Source: Sphingopyxis chilensis
GTDB lineage: Bacteria; Pseudomonadota; Alphaproteobacteria; Sphingomonadales; Sphingomonadaceae
Length of the DNA: 64,000 bases
NCBI RefSeq assembly: GCF_035930445.1
Contig: NZ_CP142394.1
Location: 3,505,501 to 3,569,500, forward strand
Direction of reading: 5' to 3'
Part shown: positions 9,468 to 16,694 of the stretch, piece after piece
How positions within the stretch are numbered: position 1 is the first letter of the stretch
Layout: every line of letters begins with the position of its first letter
The notes under the pieces: model-generated
Seen by the model: only the letters and a program-made list of their open reading frames with translations
What the model was told of the DNA's origin: nothing
Database searches by the model: none
Made by a program: the position numbers and the translations under genes

Positions 9468-11669
9468 GTGGACGCGGCGCAGGCGGTACATGAGAAATTC
9501 CTCGCGGCGCTGGCGGCGGGCAAGCTTCCCGATCGCGCGGGCGCGCCCGATCCCGCCGCCGCCGGCCTGTCACGCCGCGACGCCACCGACATTTTCCTGT
9601 CGCAGTTGACGAGCCGCCAGATGGACCGGCTATCGCGCCATCTGCAGGCGCGCGGCGAAGGCTTTTACACGATCGGTTCGTCGGGGCACGAAGGCAATGC
9701 CGCGGTCGCGGCGGCGCTCCGCGTCACCGACATGGCGTTCCTTCACTATCGCTCGAACGCGTTCCAGCTCCACCGCGCGCGCCAGCTTCCGGGCGGCACC
9801 CCGACGTGGGACATGCTGCTGAGCTTCGCCGCATCGAGCGAGGATCCGATCTCGGGCGGGCGGCACAAGGTGATCGGATCGAAACCGCTGAACATTCCGC
9901 CGCAAACCTCGACGATCGCCTCGCACCTGCCCAAGGCCGTGGGCGCGGCCTTTTCGATCGGTATCGCGCGGCGTCAGGGCCTGACCGGTTGCGCGTTGCC
10001 CGACGACGCCGTCGTGCTGGCCAGCTTCGGCGATGCTTCGGCAAACCATTCGACCGCGCAAGGCGCGTTCAACACCGCGGGTTGGTCGGCGTTCCAGGGG
10101 TCGCCGATGCCGCTGATCTTCCTTTGCGAGGATAATGGGATCGGCATCTCGACGCGCACGCCGACGGGCTGGATCGAGGCGCAGTTCCGCCACCGCGCGG
10201 GGCTTCATTATATCAAATGCGACGGCACCGACCTCGTCTCGGCCTATGCCGGCGCCGCCGAGGCCGCCGATCATGCGCGGCGTTATCGCAAGCCGGTCTT
10301 CCTCCACATGGCGACCGTGCGGCTCTACGGCCACGCCGGCTCGGACGTGCAGGGCGCCTATCTGCCCAAGGCGCTGATCGAATCCGACGAGGCGCGCGAT
10401 CCATTGCTTGCGGGTGCGGCGCTGATGGACGCGCACGGCTGGATGTCGCGCGCCGAGATCGTCGAGGCCTATGAAGAGACTGGCGCGACGCTGGCGCGGC
10501 AGGCCGAGGCGGCGATCCAGCGGCCCAAGATCACGACGCCCGCGCATGTAATGCACAGCCTGATCCCGCCGAAGCGCGAGGTGGCGCGGCCCAACACACC
10601 GTCTCCCGAAGACCGCAAGGCGATGTTCGGCAGCGACGCCGCGCAGATGGACAAGCCGATGCACATGGCGCGGCTCCTCTCCTGGGCGCTGGCCGACCTG
10701 ATGCTCGCGCACAAGGAAATCGCCGTCATGGGCGAGGATGTCGGGCCGAAGGGCGGCGTCTACAACGTCACGGCAAAGCTCCACCAGCGCTTCGGATCGG
10801 CGCGCGTCGTCAATACCTTGCTCGACGAACAGGCGATCCTCGGGCTCGCGATCGGCATGGCGCACAACGGCTTTGTCCCGATGCCCGAGATCCAGTTCCT
10901 CGCCTATGTCCACAATGCCGAGGACCAGATCCGCGGCGAGGCGGCGACGCTCAGCTTCTTCTCCGACGGCCAATATACCAACCCGATGGTCATCCGCATC
11001 GCGGGGCTTGGCTATCAAAAGGGCTTCGGCGGCCATTTCCACAACGACAACAGCCTCGCGGTCTTTCGCGACATTCCGGGCGTCATCCTCGCGGTGCCGT
11101 CGAACGGCCGCGACGCGGTCGCGATGCTCCGCGAATGTGTGCGGCTGGCGCGCGAGGAACAGCGCGTCGTCGTCTTCGTCGAGCCGATCGCGCTCTATAT
11201 GACCCGCGACCTGCACGAAGAAGGCGATGGGCTGTGGACGAGCGTCTATGAAGCGCCCGGCGAGGGCGAGCCGATCGGCCTCGGCGACGTCGGCGTTCAT
11301 GGCGAGGGCAGCGACCTGGCCATCGTGACCTACGGCAATGGTTATTATCTCTCGCGGCAGGCGGAGAAATTGCTCGCCGCCGATGGCGTGAAGGCGCGCG
11401 TGATCGACTTGCGCTGGCTCGGACCCGTCGACGAGGACAAGCTCGTCGCCGCCGTCGGCGACGCGAAACGCATCCTGATCGTCGACGAATGCCGCATCAC
11501 CGGATCGCAGAGCGAGGCGCTGATGGCGACATTTGTCGAGCGCACGCCGGACAAGAAGCTGAAGCGCATCGCCGCCGACGACAGCTTCATCCCGCTGGGC
11601 AGGGCCGCGACTCTGACATTGCCGAGCCGCGATTCCATCTATGCCGCCGCAAAGGAGTTGCTGGCATGA
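9468..11669 (+). CDS. Fused E1 alpha/beta 2-oxoacid dehydrogenase
   Basis: Thiamine-diphosphate-dependent dehydrogenase E1 of 733 residues, in which alpha and beta subunits are one chain. The N-terminal half carries the cofactor motif FGDASANHSTAQGAFNTAGW (about residues 187-206) and SSGHEGN. The C-terminal half has the transketolase-like beta pattern MGEDVGPKGGVYNVT, RVVNTLLDEQAILGLAIGMA, and the C-terminal domain VDEDKLVAAVGDAKRILIVDE. It most resembles branched-chain or acetoin-type E1 enzymes. The GTG start has AGGAGA 5 bp upstream. No E2 or E3 gene is adjacent, so it must use partners encoded elsewhere. It is coupled to the next gene by an ATGA overlap. Confidence 0.9.
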   Translation: MDAAQAVHEKFLAALAAGKLPDRAGAPDPAAAGLSRRDATDIFLSQLTSRQMDRLSRHLQARGEGFYTIGSSGHEGNAAVAAALRVTDMAFLHYRSNAFQLHRARQLPGGTPTWDMLLSFAASSEDPISGGRHKVIGSKPLNIPPQTSTIASHLPKAVGAAFSIGIARRQGLTGCALPDDAVVLASFGDASANHSTAQGAFNTAGWSAFQGSPMPLIFLCEDNGIGISTRTPTGWIEAQFRHRAGLHYIKCDGTDLVSAYAGAAEAADHARRYRKPVFLHMATVRLYGHAGSDVQGAYLPKALIESDEARDPLLAGAALMDAHGWMSRAEIVEAYEETGATLARQAEAAIQRPKITTPAHVMHSLIPPKREVARPNTPSPEDRKAMFGSDAAQMDKPMHMARLLSWALADLMLAHKEIAVMGEDVGPKGGVYNVTAKLHQRFGSARVVNTLLDEQAILGLAIGMAHNGFVPMPEIQFLAYVHNAEDQIRGEAATLSFFSDGQYTNPMVIRIAGLGYQKGFGGHFHNDNSLAVFRDIPGVILAVPSNGRDAVAMLRECVRLAREEQRVVVFVEPIALYMTRDLHEEGDGLWTSVYEAPGEGEPIGLGDVGVHGEGSDLAIVTYGNGYYLSRQAEKLLAADGVKARVIDLRWLGPVDEDKLVAAVGDAKRILIVDECRITGSQSEALMATFVERTPDKKLKRIAADDSFIPLGRAATLTLPSRDSIYAAAKELLA

Positions 11670-12718
11670 ACGCCCGCAAGACCGCCATCGTGATCGCGCC
11701 CGGACGCGGCACCTATGGCAAGGGCGAACTCGGCAGCATCGCGCGGCTGCACGGCCAGCGCTTCGCGAGCCACATCGCGAATTTCGACGCCCAGCGCCGC
11801 GATCGTGGCCAGCCGACGGTGAGCGAACTCGACGGTGCCGAGCGCTTTAGCGTGGCGACGCATATGCGCGGCGACGTCGCCGCGCCGCTGATCTACGCCG
11901 CCACCGCGCTCGATTATCTGAGTATCGACCGCGACAGGTTCGACGTCGTTGCGGTCGCGGGCAATTCGATGGGCTGGTACAGCGCGCTTGCGCTTGGCGG
12001 CGCGGTTTCGGTCGCGGACGGCTTCCGCATATCCAACGCGATGGGCCTCAACAGCCAGACGCACGGCCCCGGCGGGCAAATCCTCCTTCAGATTGTCGAC
12101 GAGAACTGGCGCCCGGTTCCGGGGCTTCGCGATGCGCTACTGGCGCTGGTCGCCGCCATCGCCGAGCGGCCGGGCCACGATCTCGCACTATCGATCGACC
12201 TCGCGGGCATGCTCGTCCTCGCGGGCAATGAGGAAGGCCTCGCCGCGCTGCTCGCCGAAGCGTCGCCGACCCCCGGCCGCGACCCGCTGCGCCTCGCGGG
12301 CCACGGCCCCTTCCACACGCCTTTGATGTTCGGCAGCTCGGACAAGGCGAAGGCCGAACTGCCGCCCTCGCTGTTCGCCGCCCCGGCGATCCCGATGGTC
12401 GACGGCCGCGGGCATATCTGGCGGCGCTTCTCCAGCGACCCTGCCGAGGTTTGGGATTACACCTTCGGCGACCAGATCCTCGCGCCTTATGATTTCGCGC
12501 TGTCGGTGCAGGTCGCGGTCAAGGAATATGCGCCCGACGTCATCATCCTGCCCGGCCCCGGCGACACATTGGGGGGTGCAATCGCGCAATCGCTGATCGG
12601 CATCGGCTGGCAGGGCCTGGCAAGCAAGGCAGACTTCATGGCGCGGCAGGCGTCGGACCCGATCCTGCTCTCGATGGGCCGCGCCGACCAGCGAGAGCAG
12701 GTTACCGGACAGCGATAG
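11666..12718 (+). CDS. Acyl carrier protein malonyltransferase-like protein
   Basis: Encodes 350 residues with the alpha/beta-hydrolase-like acyltransferase fold of FabD-type enzymes. The nucleophile elbow is GNSMG with serine 101, and the histidine motif is GHGPFHTPLM with histidine 217, matching the GHSLG and SGPFHS motifs of malonyl-CoA:ACP transacylases. It is longer than E. coli FabD and lacks its usual N-terminal sequence, so it may transfer another acyl group. The ATG overlaps the stop codon of the E1 gene (ATGA), which suggests the two proteins are made in fixed proportion; this pairing is not a textbook pathway. A perfect terminator begins at its stop codon. Confidence 0.78.
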   Translation: MNARKTAIVIAPGRGTYGKGELGSIARLHGQRFASHIANFDAQRRDRGQPTVSELDGAERFSVATHMRGDVAAPLIYAATALDYLSIDRDRFDVVAVAGNSMGWYSALALGGAVSVADGFRISNAMGLNSQTHGPGGQILLQIVDENWRPVPGLRDALLALVAAIAERPGHDLALSIDLAGMLVLAGNEEGLAALLAEASPTPGRDPLRLAGHGPFHTPLMFGSSDKAKAELPPSLFAAPAIPMVDGRGHIWRRFSSDPAEVWDYTFGDQILAPYDFALSVQVAVKEYAPDVIILPGPGDTLGGAIAQSLIGIGWQGLASKADFMARQASDPILLSMGRADQREQVTGQR

Positions 12719-12757
12719 GGCCGGCAGGGAGGAACATCCCTGCCGGCCCTGTTGTTT
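12717..12757 (+). terminator. Intrinsic terminator after E1/acyltransferase operon
   Basis: A perfect 14-bp stem (AGGGCCGGCAGGGA at 12717-12730 and its complement at 12737-12750) with a 6-base loop starts inside the TAG stop codon and is followed by GTTGTTT. It should end the plus-strand operon. Confidence 0.85.
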
Positions 12758-12787
12758 GCCCGGGGTCAGGTGGGGTTGACCCCGGGC
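12758..12787. repeat. Second inverted repeat directly after the terminator
   Basis: GCCCGGGGTCA at 12758-12768 pairs perfectly with 12777-12787 around an 8-base loop (11-bp stem). It has no T-tract of its own. It may reinforce termination or belong to an extragenic palindrome family. Confidence 0.5.
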
Positions 12788-12885
12788 GATGAACGGCAGC
12801 GCCAATGGGGACCAACTCAAGGGCGATATACCGTTCATTTTCCTTATAGGCGCTACGTTTGGCACTTGGCCGGGTTCCCGCGCGA

Positions 12886-13539
12886 TCATGCACCAAAACG
12901 GACCCGATCGACCGGCGCGGCGCGCGCAGGTTCGGCGGTGAACTGCAACCGCAGCAATTCGGCGATATTGCCCGCCCCCGCCCGGCGCATGATATTCGCG
13001 CGATGCACTTCGACCGTGCGCGGGCTGAGGTCGAACTGACGCGCGATCGCCTTGTTGCCGAGGCCGACGGCGATCGCGTCCAATATGTCGCGCTCGCGCG
13101 GGGTCAGCGCGGCCAGCCGCGCTTCGGCCTCGCGGCGTCGGGCGACCGCGTCCTGCGCCGCGCGCCAGTCGGAAAGCGCCGCATCGATCGTGCGCCGGAC
13201 GAGGCGCGGGTCGAGCGGCGCGGGCAGCAAATCCCGCGCGCCGCCGCGCAGGATGGCGCGCGATTCGGCGATACTGAGCTGTTCGGCGGCGACAAAGGCG
13301 GTGATGGCGGGACTCCCGGCGATCCGATCGAGCAGCGCCGCGCCGTCCGTCCGCCCCGGCTGGCGCCAGTGAAAAAGCAGGATAGCGGACAGATCGTCGC
13401 CTTCCGCCTCGAGCCAGGCGTCGGCGCTCGCAAAGCTACGCACGACCCGATCGGCGCCTGCCGCGAGCACACGAAAACAGGCCGCCCGTTCGATCGGGTC
13501 AGGCAGGATCAGATGGATATGGCCCCCGCTTTCGGTCAC
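12886..13539 (-). CDS. FixJ/LuxR-type regulator with degenerate receiver
   Basis: Encodes 217 residues: an N-terminal receiver-like domain (about 1-125), a short linker helix, and a C-terminal LuxR-type helix-turn-helix (about 148-205; LTPRERDILDAIAVGLGNKA then SPRTVEVHRANIM). The receiver resembles FixJ, but the phosphoacceptor aspartate is replaced by histidine 57 (LLFHWRQPG in place of the family's LDVRMPG), and the lysine of the EKP motif is alanine (LPAPL). It therefore probably cannot be activated by ordinary phosphotransfer. It stands alone, with no adjacent histidine kinase. Target genes are unknown; the divergent small gene at 14134 is far upstream. Confidence 0.85.
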   Translation of the reverse strand: MTESGGHIHLILPDPIERAACFRVLAAGADRVVRSFASADAWLEAEGDDLSAILLFHWRQPGRTDGAALLDRIAGSPAITAFVAAEQLSIAESRAILRGGARDLLPAPLDPRLVRRTIDAALSDWRAAQDAVARRREAEARLAALTPRERDILDAIAVGLGNKAIARQFDLSPRTVEVHRANIMRRAGAGNIAELLRLQFTAEPARAAPVDRVRFGA

Positions 13540-14133
13540 GTCGCGATGCTGCGCACCAAAGGGTCGGAAGGACAGCGAAAAAGGGTCGATGCCGGCGCCA
13601 TTTCGGCGCGTTTGCCGAAATTTTCGAGAATTACGTCCGCAACACGGCTTTTGGTAACCTTTACGGGCACTTTTCGCAGGACTGCGAGGGTTATAGCCCT
13701 GAACGTCTGTTTCTCGTCATTCCATTTGCAGCGCTAGTCGATCGAAGCCGCGACTTATTTGGCCCTTCGCGTTTTCCACACGCTAAGGTCCGCAATGGGT
13801 CGCCCGCGCGGGATCATGACGAATGTCGGATATTTTCGATCCGCGTCCGAACGCCGCCTGGCCGGAACCGGCCAATAGGCGCGGATTGCGTCAGCGAATT
13901 TGCCTGGGCCGCGACGGCAAAAGGGCTCCGCCGCCCCGGCGAAGCCCTTTCATCCTCTGAACTCGTGACCAAAGGACGCCCCAGCGATCCAAAGTCGGGC
14001 CAAGAGCATATATCGCTTAATCGGCAGCCGATTGTAAATCCGCAGCCGCGACACCACATATGGAATATCGACGGCTTCCCGAGCGTGCCGACGACTGAGA
14101 GACTCTTGCGCTCCCGCCGAACGGAGCGACGAT
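13540..14133. other. Intergenic region with two hairpins, no convincing gene
   Basis: 594 bp between divergent genes. It contains a perfect 7-bp palindrome (13859-13874) and a long terminator-like hairpin (13920-13950) but no well-supported protein gene. An arginine-rich 45-codon frame at 13823-13960 runs through the hairpin and is doubtful. A small RNA ending at the hairpin would explain the structure. Confidence 0.5.
13920..13950. terminator. Terminator-like hairpin in divergent intergenic region
   Basis: AAAGGGCT at 13920-13927 pairs with AGCCCTTT at 13943-13950, with five further inner pairs around a C-rich loop. T-tracts are short on both strands, so direction is unclear. No annotated gene ends here. 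Confidence 0.55.
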
Positions 14134-14400
14134 ATGGACCTCAACGAACTTCTCTATCATCATCAAATGGCTTTGATGGCCGTGGGCCGGGCGCAGCGCG
14201 ACGGGCGCTCGATCGACAATTTCGATCTCCCTTGCTATTTTGCCAGGCGTATCAACGAATATCGCGAGCGCCGCGGCCTGACCTTCGATATTCCGGTAAT
14301 CGCGCAATGGGGCGGCGGACCGGCGAATTGCGCCAAGGCAAAGCCGAGCCCGTTCGTGGGTGACCTGGTCGTCGCACAACGCTGCGTTTCCGCTACATGA
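14134..14400 (+). CDS. Small conserved-looking protein, unknown function
   Basis: Encodes 88 residues with no recognised domain. The start ATG has GGAG 7 bp upstream and the stop codon overlaps the ATG of the phosphomannomutase-like gene (ATGA), which argues that it is real and translated with it. The sequence is mixed charged/hydrophobic with no membrane helix. It is the first gene of a three-gene plus-strand operon facing the GH130/GT4 genes; a role in that carbohydrate module is only a guess. Confidence 0.6.
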   Translation: MDLNELLYHHQMALMAVGRAQRDGRSIDNFDLPCYFARRINEYRERRGLTFDIPVIAQWGGGPANCAKAKPSPFVGDLVVAQRCVSAT

Positions 14401-15224
14401 AACAGCTCATTGCCTTCGACCTCGACGGGACGCTTGCGGAAAGCAAGCAGCCGCTCGATGCCGCGATGGGCGAAGCGCTCGCCGATCTTCTCGATGTCGT
14501 CGATGTCGCGGTGATCTCGGGCGGCGACTGGCCCCAGTTCGAAACACAGGTCGCGTCGCGTCTTCCTGCCCGCGCGAACATCGCGCGGCTGTGGCTTATG
14601 CCGACGACGGGCACCAAACTCTACACTCACGGTTCCGGCGCATGGCGGCCGGTCTATGCCGAACTGTTCGCGGACGATGAAAAGCAGCTCATCTTCGGAG
14701 CCTTCGACGCGTCACTCGAAGCCACCCGCTTCGTTCCCGAAACCGTGTGGGGCGAACGCGTCGAGGACCGCGGCAGCCAGATCACCTTCTCGGCGCTGGG
14801 TCAGAAAGCTCCGATCGATGCCAAGGAAAAATGGGATCCCGACTTTGCGAAGCGCAAGGTCATTCAGCGCGACCTTCGTCAGCGGCTCCCGGGGCTTTCG
14901 ATCAACATGGGCGGCGCAACGTCGATCGACGTCACGCGCGAAGGGGTCGACAAGGCGTATGGCCTGACGAAATTGCAGGGCGTCAGCGGCATATCGCTCG
15001 ATGCCATGCTTTTCGTCGGCGATGCGATCTTTCCCGGCGGCAACGACTATCCCGCCAAGACGCTGGGGGTCGACACGGTGTGCGTGCGCGATCCGCGCGA
15101 GACCCGCGCGGTGATCGACACCATCATCGCCTGCCTGAAACCGGCACCCACCGTGGGCGCGGCAGTTCGCCATGCGTCGGCTGCGAACGATCGTGCGCAA
15201 TCCGTGCTGGGAGCGGAGGCATGA
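14397..15224 (+). CDS. HAD-IIB protein resembling eukaryotic phosphomannomutase
   Basis: Encodes 275 residues. HAD motif I is IAFDLDGTLAES (residues 5-16) with both aspartates of the DxD nucleophile/acid pair. VISGGD follows near residue 39, and motif IV is VGDAIFPGGNDYPAK, which corresponds closely to the GDK-PGGNDHE sequence of eukaryotic-type phosphomannomutases. INMGGATSIDV parallels their sugar-binding cap segment. The probable reaction is interconversion of mannose-1- and mannose-6-phosphate, or phosphatase action on a related sugar phosphate. GH130 and GT4 genes next door support a mannose-phosphate role. The ATG overlaps the upstream stop codon. Confidence 0.75.
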   Translation: MKQLIAFDLDGTLAESKQPLDAAMGEALADLLDVVDVAVISGGDWPQFETQVASRLPARANIARLWLMPTTGTKLYTHGSGAWRPVYAELFADDEKQLIFGAFDASLEATRFVPETVWGERVEDRGSQITFSALGQKAPIDAKEKWDPDFAKRKVIQRDLRQRLPGLSINMGGATSIDVTREGVDKAYGLTKLQGVSGISLDAMLFVGDAIFPGGNDYPAKTLGVDTVCVRDPRETRAVIDTIIACLKPAPTVGAAVRHASAANDRAQSVLGAEA

Positions 15225-15373
15225 TCTTGCACAATCTGTTCGGGCGGCATCAGGTCGATTTCAAGGCCAGCCATTGGGACAGGGGACGGTTCGTCAGCCA
15301 TTGCGCGATATGCAAGGGCGAGATGGTCAAATTGCCCGGCATGCCCTGGCAAATGAGCCCGCCTCGGGGCTGA
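15221..15373 (+). CDS. 50-residue CxxC microprotein
   Basis: A 50-residue protein whose ATG overlaps the preceding stop codon (ATGA) with GGAGG just upstream (15211-15217 region), which supports translation. It contains HCAICKGEM, one CxxC pair flanked by a histidine, suggesting a half zinc knuckle that might bind metal as a dimer. Nothing else can be assigned. Its stop lies 6 bp before the end of the convergent GH130 gene. Confidence 0.5.
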   Translation: MILHNLFGRHQVDFKASHWDRGRFVSHCAICKGEMVKLPGMPWQMSPPRG

Positions 15374-15379
15374 GGTCTG

Positions 15380-16630
15380 TCACGGCGGCGCGGCGGCTTG
15401 CATTTCCATCGCCGCCAGGATTCCTGCGATGGGTATGAAGGCAAAGCACACCGAACTGTCGGCGACCCCATAAGGCAGAAAGAGGTCCTCGCCGACGCGG
15501 ATGGCGCCGCAAGTATAAACGACGTTCGGGACATAGCCTTCGCGGTCCTCGTCCGCAGCGGACAGAAGCGGGTTCGGCGTTCGCCCGAGAACCCTCGACG
15601 GGTCCTGCTTGTCTAGGAGTATCGCGCCGATCGCATATTTTCGCATCGCTCCGACGCCGTGCGTGAGTACAAGCCAGCCTTCGTCTAGTTCGATCGGCGC
15701 GCCGCAATTGCCGATCTGGACGAACTCCCAGGGAAAACGGGGTTCCAGCAGCAGCTCGCCGCTTTCCCAGTGGTCGATCGAGTCCGATCGCAGCAGATAG
15801 AGATTCTTGCCGTCCTGCCGCCCGATCATGCAGAATTTTCCGTCCACCTTGCGAGGGAACAGCGCCATGCCTTTGTTGCGGGCGGCGTCCCCCTTGATCG
15901 GGGTCAGCGTGAAATCCCGAAAGTCCCGCGTCCGAAGCAGCTCCGAGCGAATATCGCGGCCGCTGTAGGCGGTGTAGGTGCCGATCCATTCGCTCTTGCC
16001 GCTATCGCGCTTAAACTCGACGAGGCGCAGGTCCTCGAGTCCGTTGCGCTGGGCTTCGGTAATCGGGAAGATAACGGTTCCGGAAATACTGCTATCGGGG
16101 TCGCAGCGGACCGAAATGCGGTCCACCTGATTGCCCGCCTGATGCACGCCCAGCATGGCCGTGGTCGCAAAGGTGGGTTGGGGCGCCAGCGTCAATTCGC
16201 CGCCCGGTGATACAATCCCTTCGCGAAAGGCGATTGTCGAAATATGGCCTTCGCCGACCGCGCGCAGCGAGAGGATGATACGGACGCTGCCTTCCTGCAA
16301 TCCCGTCTGGTCCGGATGCCGCACCACGCTGGGGTTCATCACTGCGGCAGCGGCATAGCTGTATTCGTGGCAAAAATAGGCCCCGATCAGGAGACGCATC
16401 TCGCGCTTCAGCACCTTTCCGTCGAGCCCCAGCTTCGGTTCGATCTCGACGTATCTTTCTTCGAACACTTTTTCGATTTGCCAGTGCCTGTCGGCAAAAT
16501 CGCGCAGGACCGACGCGAGTTCGTTGCGCACCGTGCGCATATCAAGACCGGCGATATCGCAGGCGAGACGCTGGACCCGGACGAGATCCGGACCCGACGC
16601 CTGCCAGGCCAGATGGAATGGCCGCACCAC
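15380..16630 (-). CDS. GH130 family mannoside phosphorylase-like protein
   Basis: Encodes at least 416 residues of a five-bladed beta-propeller of the GH130 type, enzymes that cleave beta-mannosides with phosphate and release mannose-1-phosphate. The motif GLEDLRLVEF (aspartate 200) corresponds to the family's GxEDPR catalytic segment, and NKGMALFPRKVDGKF and NCGAPIELDEGWLVLTHGV match later blades that bind phosphate and sugar. The coordinates use the GTG at 16630, but conserved-looking sequence (LRLHADPTRVV) continues upstream to a stop at 16712, so the true start is probably an ATT at 16699 overlapping the GT4 stop codon. It belongs to the same transcript as the GT4 gene. Confidence 0.83.
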   Translation of the reverse strand: MVRPFHLAWQASGPDLVRVQRLACDIAGLDMRTVRNELASVLRDFADRHWQIEKVFEERYVEIEPKLGLDGKVLKREMRLLIGAYFCHEYSYAAAAVMNPSVVRHPDQTGLQEGSVRIILSLRAVGEGHISTIAFREGIVSPGGELTLAPQPTFATTAMLGVHQAGNQVDRISVRCDPDSSISGTVIFPITEAQRNGLEDLRLVEFKRDSGKSEWIGTYTAYSGRDIRSELLRTRDFRDFTLTPIKGDAARNKGMALFPRKVDGKFCMIGRQDGKNLYLLRSDSIDHWESGELLLEPRFPWEFVQIGNCGAPIELDEGWLVLTHGVGAMRKYAIGAILLDKQDPSRVLGRTPNPLLSAADEDREGYVPNVVYTCGAIRVGEDLFLPYGVADSSVCFAFIPIAGILAAMEMQAAAPP

Positions 16631-16694
16631 GACCCGCGTCGGGTCGGCGTGGAGTCGCAGTTCGTGCTGAACGAGTTCGAGAGCAGAGGGACGT

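Noticed and set aside
9630..11300. 556-residue minus-strand frame opposite the E1 gene
   Set aside because: Antisense to a gene with clear cofactor motifs; composition is typical of GC-driven false frames.
13823..13960. 45-codon arginine-rich frame
   Set aside because: It runs through the terminator-like hairpin, lacks a clear ribosome site and has no recognisable motif. More likely part of an RNA or nothing.
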